NCBI RefSeq assembly: GCF_934371575.1
Contig: NZ_CAKRNY010000051.1
Location: forward strand, 1 to 25,504
DNA from: an uncultured Blautia sp.
GTDB taxonomy: Bacteria; Bacillota; Clostridia; Lachnospirales; Lachnospiraceae
DNA: 25,504 nucleotides
Reading direction: 5' to 3'
The position numbers and the translations under genes are program-made. Shown piece by piece: positions 22,915 to 25,504 of the stretch; the stretch's first letter is position 1; each line of letters begins with the position of its first letter. The notes below the pieces were generated by a model. That model made no database searches, had not been told where the DNA came from, and saw nothing but the letters and a program-made list of their open reading frames with translations.

Positions 22915-24330
22915 ATGAAAGGAAAAGCATTTAATCCATATTTACCATCATGGGAGTATATCCCGGATGGAGAACCGTATGTATTTAACGGAAGAGTTTA
23001 TGTTTATGGTTCTCATGATTTTTATAATGGTTATGTTTTCTGCATGGGAGATTACGTATGCTGGTCAGCACCGGTTGATGATCTTTCTGACTGGAGATAT
23101 GAAGGTGTTATTTATCCGCGCAATGAAGATCCTTTAAATAAAGACGGCAAAATGTGTTTATATGCACCTGATGTGACAGTGGGACCAGATGGCAGGTATT
23201 ATCTGTACTATGTTCTGGATCATGTTTCGGTTGTTTCAGTTGCTGTTTGCGATGAGCCAGCTGGCCGTTATGAATTTTATGGATATGTTCATTATCCAGA
23301 TGGAACTCTTCTTGGGGAAAAAGAAGGGGATCAGCCGCAGTTTGATCCAGGAGTTTTGACAGAAGGAGATGTTACATATCTTTACACTGGATTTTGTGGA
23401 ATTGGGGATAAGTCCAGAACCGGTGCAATGGCAACCGTTCTGGAGAAAGATATGGTGACAATAAAGAAAGCACCAGTATTTGTGGCTCCAGGCTGTGAAT
23501 ACAGCAGAGGCACCGGATTTGAAAAACATGCCTTTTTTGAAGCTCCGTCTATCCGAAAGATTGGGGACACTTATTATTTTATTTTCTCTTCAGAAGTAAT
23601 GCATGAGCTTTGTTATGCAACAAGTAAATCTCCTACAGACGGCTTTCAGTACAGGGGCGTTCTGATCAGTAACTGTGATCTGCATATTAACCATGATAAA
23701 CCAGCAGAATTACCTATGGCATATGGTGCGAATAATCATGGAAGTATTGTGGAGATCAATGGAGAGTGGTATATTTTTTATCATCGCCATACGAATGGAA
23801 CCTGGTACAGCAGACAGGGGTGTGCAGAGAAATTACACCTGAATCTGGATGGAAGTTTTGATCAGGCAGAACTGACATCTTGTGGTTTAAATGGAGGACC
23901 GCTTCCTGGAAAAGGGGTGTATCCTGCGTATATTGCCTGCAGATTATTCACCGATCAGCCATCTGTTTATGTAGACGGGGATAAATACCCGAGGGTAATG
24001 CAGGATGGAAAAGACGGAGATCAGGAACAGGGATATATTGCAAATATTAAGGATTCTACCACAATTGGCTTTAAATATTTTGATATGAAGAATGTGCAGG
24101 GTATGCGTATTACTACCAGGGGATATGGTGACGGAACATTTCTGATAAAAACTGCCTGGGATGGACCGGTTCTTGGAACGGTGAAAATCCAATACACTAA
24201 TGTGTGGGAGACATATGAAACCAAAGTTGACATTCCAGATGGGGTACAGGCACTGTATCTCACATATGCAGGCGGAGGAACTACAAGCCTTTGTTCGTTT
24301 GAATTGCAAACAGGTTCGGAAGTAAAGTAA
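22915..24330 (+). CDS. GH43 family glycosidase with C-terminal CBM6-like module
   Basis: A 471-residue five-bladed beta-propeller glycosidase, probably alpha-L-arabinofuranosidase or beta-xylosidase. Likely catalytic residues are base D18 (PDGEPYVF), transition-state modulator D86 (LYAPDV) and acid E209 (HAFFEAPSI), in the order expected for GH43. FYHRHTNG near residue 285 is another family signature. Residues about 350-470 form a second beta-rich domain (IGFKYFDMKNVQGMRITTRG) like a CBM6-type module. There is no signal peptide, so a binding module on a cytoplasmic enzyme is notable; it may be structural. The start lies 1 bp after the GH31 stop, indicating coupled translation. Confidence 0.85.
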   Translation: MKGKAFNPYLPSWEYIPDGEPYVFNGRVYVYGSHDFYNGYVFCMGDYVCWSAPVDDLSDWRYEGVIYPRNEDPLNKDGKMCLYAPDVTVGPDGRYYLYYVLDHVSVVSVAVCDEPAGRYEFYGYVHYPDGTLLGEKEGDQPQFDPGVLTEGDVTYLYTGFCGIGDKSRTGAMATVLEKDMVTIKKAPVFVAPGCEYSRGTGFEKHAFFEAPSIRKIGDTYYFIFSSEVMHELCYATSKSPTDGFQYRGVLISNCDLHINHDKPAELPMAYGANNHGSIVEINGEWYIFYHRHTNGTWYSRQGCAEKLHLNLDGSFDQAELTSCGLNGGPLPGKGVYPAYIACRLFTDQPSVYVDGDKYPRVMQDGKDGDQEQGYIANIKDSTTIGFKYFDMKNVQGMRITTRGYGDGTFLIKTAWDGPVLGTVKIQYTNVWETYETKVDIPDGVQALYLTYAGGGTTSLCSFELQTGSEVK

Positions 24331-24348
24331 GGGGGTGACAGCAAGAAT

Positions 24349-25347
24349 ATGATTTATGATGGAATTGAATTTCATGATGTAGAAGATATGGAATTTCAGG
24401 AAAAAAGTTATCGCCTTTCTCGCCTCCCGCGTAAGATTGCAAATCAGTTGGAACCAGTTCTTAGGGACCAGTTTTCTTGGTTTTCTACGGGAGTGGAGCT
24501 GCGGTTTCGGATGACAAGTGATGAGGTAAAATTACATTTGTCTGCTGAACCAACGGAAGAAGCTATGGTTGCAGTGATTTATTTTGGCTCGATTGCTGGA
24601 GGATGGACACATTCTACAAAGGTGATCGGGGAAGGTGAAACCGTTATTTCAATACGTTATCCGGAAGAACTGAAAAAATTGGAAATGATTGAAGAGGAAC
24701 ATAATCTTCCGTTTCGTACACGGCTTGTGCGTGTTCTTCTGCCTGGTGGTATTTGCCATTATTATGGAAAAGAGGGTGAAACAGAGCCGCCAAGGAAAGG
24801 AGATACTCCATTAGTGTGCTATCTTGCCTACGGCTCTTCTATTACTCATGGAAGTCTTAGCCTGACTTTGCCTTTTTCCTATCCATCCCTTATAGCAGAA
24901 GCACTGGGAGTGGATTGCATTAACCAGGGGTATGCAGGTTCTGCATTTATGGAGGCTCCAGCGGCAGAATACATGGTGTCAAGAAAGGACTGGGATTTTG
25001 CTACTTTAGAGTTAGGTGTAAATATGCTTGGGACTACTATGTCAGAAGGGGAATATGAGCAGAGGGTTATAAAATTTTTGGAATTCTTTGCAAAAGACGG
25101 ACGCCCAGTTTTTATAACAGATATATTTTTGAATAACCAGGACAATCAGGAAAGAGCCCGAATCTTTCGGGAGATTATCCACCGGAACGCAACGACAAAA
25201 AATATGTTTTATACAAGCGGATTACAATTACTGGATAATCCTGCTTATATTTCTACGGATATGGTACACCCCAGTGGGGCGGGGCACAGGCAGATTGCAG
25301 GACGCTGGACAAAAATTATAAAAGATACGCTGCTGGTTACGGAGTGA
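24349..25347 (+). CDS. SGNH/GDSL-family carbohydrate esterase
   Basis: A 332-residue cytoplasmic esterase. Residues about 1-145 form an N-terminal beta-sandwich and about 150-332 the SGNH fold, an arrangement like CE2-type acetylesterases. Blocks seen: YGSSITHG with nucleophile S164, NQGYAG (192-197), LGVN with N225, and DMVHPSGAGH with D304 and H307 completing the triad. It probably removes O-acetyl groups from imported glycans and would be the second esterase of the locus. The GGGGGTG ribosome binding site lies 11 nt upstream, slightly far. It is the last gene of the operon and is followed by a strong terminator at 25417-25461. Confidence 0.85.
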   Translation: MIYDGIEFHDVEDMEFQEKSYRLSRLPRKIANQLEPVLRDQFSWFSTGVELRFRMTSDEVKLHLSAEPTEEAMVAVIYFGSIAGGWTHSTKVIGEGETVISIRYPEELKKLEMIEEEHNLPFRTRLVRVLLPGGICHYYGKEGETEPPRKGDTPLVCYLAYGSSITHGSLSLTLPFSYPSLIAEALGVDCINQGYAGSAFMEAPAAEYMVSRKDWDFATLELGVNMLGTTMSEGEYEQRVIKFLEFFAKDGRPVFITDIFLNNQDNQERARIFREIIHRNATTKNMFYTSGLQLLDNPAYISTDMVHPSGAGHRQIAGRWTKIIKDTLLVTE

Positions 25348-25416
25348 ATAGTTACAAAATACAAAATATTTATAGCGGTATGCGGGGGCTGTCGGGAAAT
25401 AGACAGTTCTAAGAGA

Positions 25417-25461
25417 GGGAGGGTGTAACTCATACCGAGTCACACCCTCCCGAAATTTTTT
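25417..25461 (+). terminator. Strong intrinsic terminator of the glycan operon
   Basis: GGGAGGGTGT (25417-25426) pairs perfectly with 25442-25451, with an inner ACTC/GAGT extension, and is followed by a run of six T (25456-25461). It lies 69 bp after the SGNH esterase stop and ends the operon. Confidence 0.9.
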
Positions 25462-25464
25462 ATC

Positions 25465-25501
25465 AAAAAAAGAAAAAAGATGGTTACCGACAACCATCTT
25501 T
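25465..25501 (-). terminator. Terminator facing a convergent gene beyond the window
   Basis: AAAGATGGTT (25476-25485) pairs perfectly with 25492-25501 around a 6-nt loop. On the minus strand the stem is followed by T-rich sequence (complement of 25465-25478). This suggests a minus-strand gene just past the right edge of the window. On the plus strand only TCTC follows before the edge, so a two-way role cannot be judged. Confidence 0.65.
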
Positions 25502-25504
25502 CTC

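Overview
The window comes from a low-to-mid G+C, spore-forming, anaerobic Firmicute, most likely a gut Lachnospiraceae member of the Blautia/Roseburia/Dorea type. The clues are a spoVT-type sporulation regulator, strong AGGAGG-type ribosome binding sites, a NiaR-regulated nad operon, and an LplB/YtcP-type sugar ABC importer feeding a run of intracellular glycoside hydrolases. The genus is an inference; no rRNA or tRNA gene was seen.

Left part (1-5726), chromosomal housekeeping. On the minus strand lie spoVT, with a sigma-G-like promoter upstream and a 13-bp-phased CCCTCA array plus a terminator downstream, and an M15B D,D-carboxypeptidase-like gene. Next, also on the minus strand, is the NAD de novo synthesis operon nadB-nadC-niaR. 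nadA diverges from it on the plus strand. The nadB/nadA intergenic region holds two back-to-back sigma-A promoters, a candidate NiaR operator and a 160-bp MITE-like hairpin element flanked by TA. The MITE sits between the nadA promoter and the nadA start codon, so it is transcribed as part of the leader.

Middle (5727-5980). About 170 bp of highly structured sequence ends in an intrinsic terminator and is bounded by a perfect 10-bp direct repeat. It is either an unrecognised small RNA or leader, or a small mobile cassette.

Right part (5981-25347), one large plus-strand glycan-utilisation locus. It contains an alpha/beta-hydrolase esterase, a membrane-spanning AraC-type regulator, two ABC permeases and a secreted solute-binding protein. 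These are followed by a secreted protein with two thioredoxin-like CxxC repeats and then GH36, GH2, GH95, GH31, GH43 and an SGNH esterase. Nothing after the CxxC protein carries a signal peptide. The logic is import of branched oligosaccharides followed by cytoplasmic removal of acetyl, galactosyl, fucosyl, xylosyl and arabinosyl decorations. Xyloglucan oligosaccharides are the best single-substrate guess, but GH36 is not explained by it. No endo-acting enzyme, backbone beta-glucosidase or transporter ATPase is present, so these must be encoded elsewhere. The locus closes with strong terminators.

Most unusual points: a cysteine-rich solute-binding protein with no lipobox next to a secreted double-CxxC protein; the unidentified structured element at 5753-5918; the 13-bp array behind spoVT; the MITE inside the nadA leader; and a terminator hairpin that contains the ribosome binding site of the carboxypeptidase gene.
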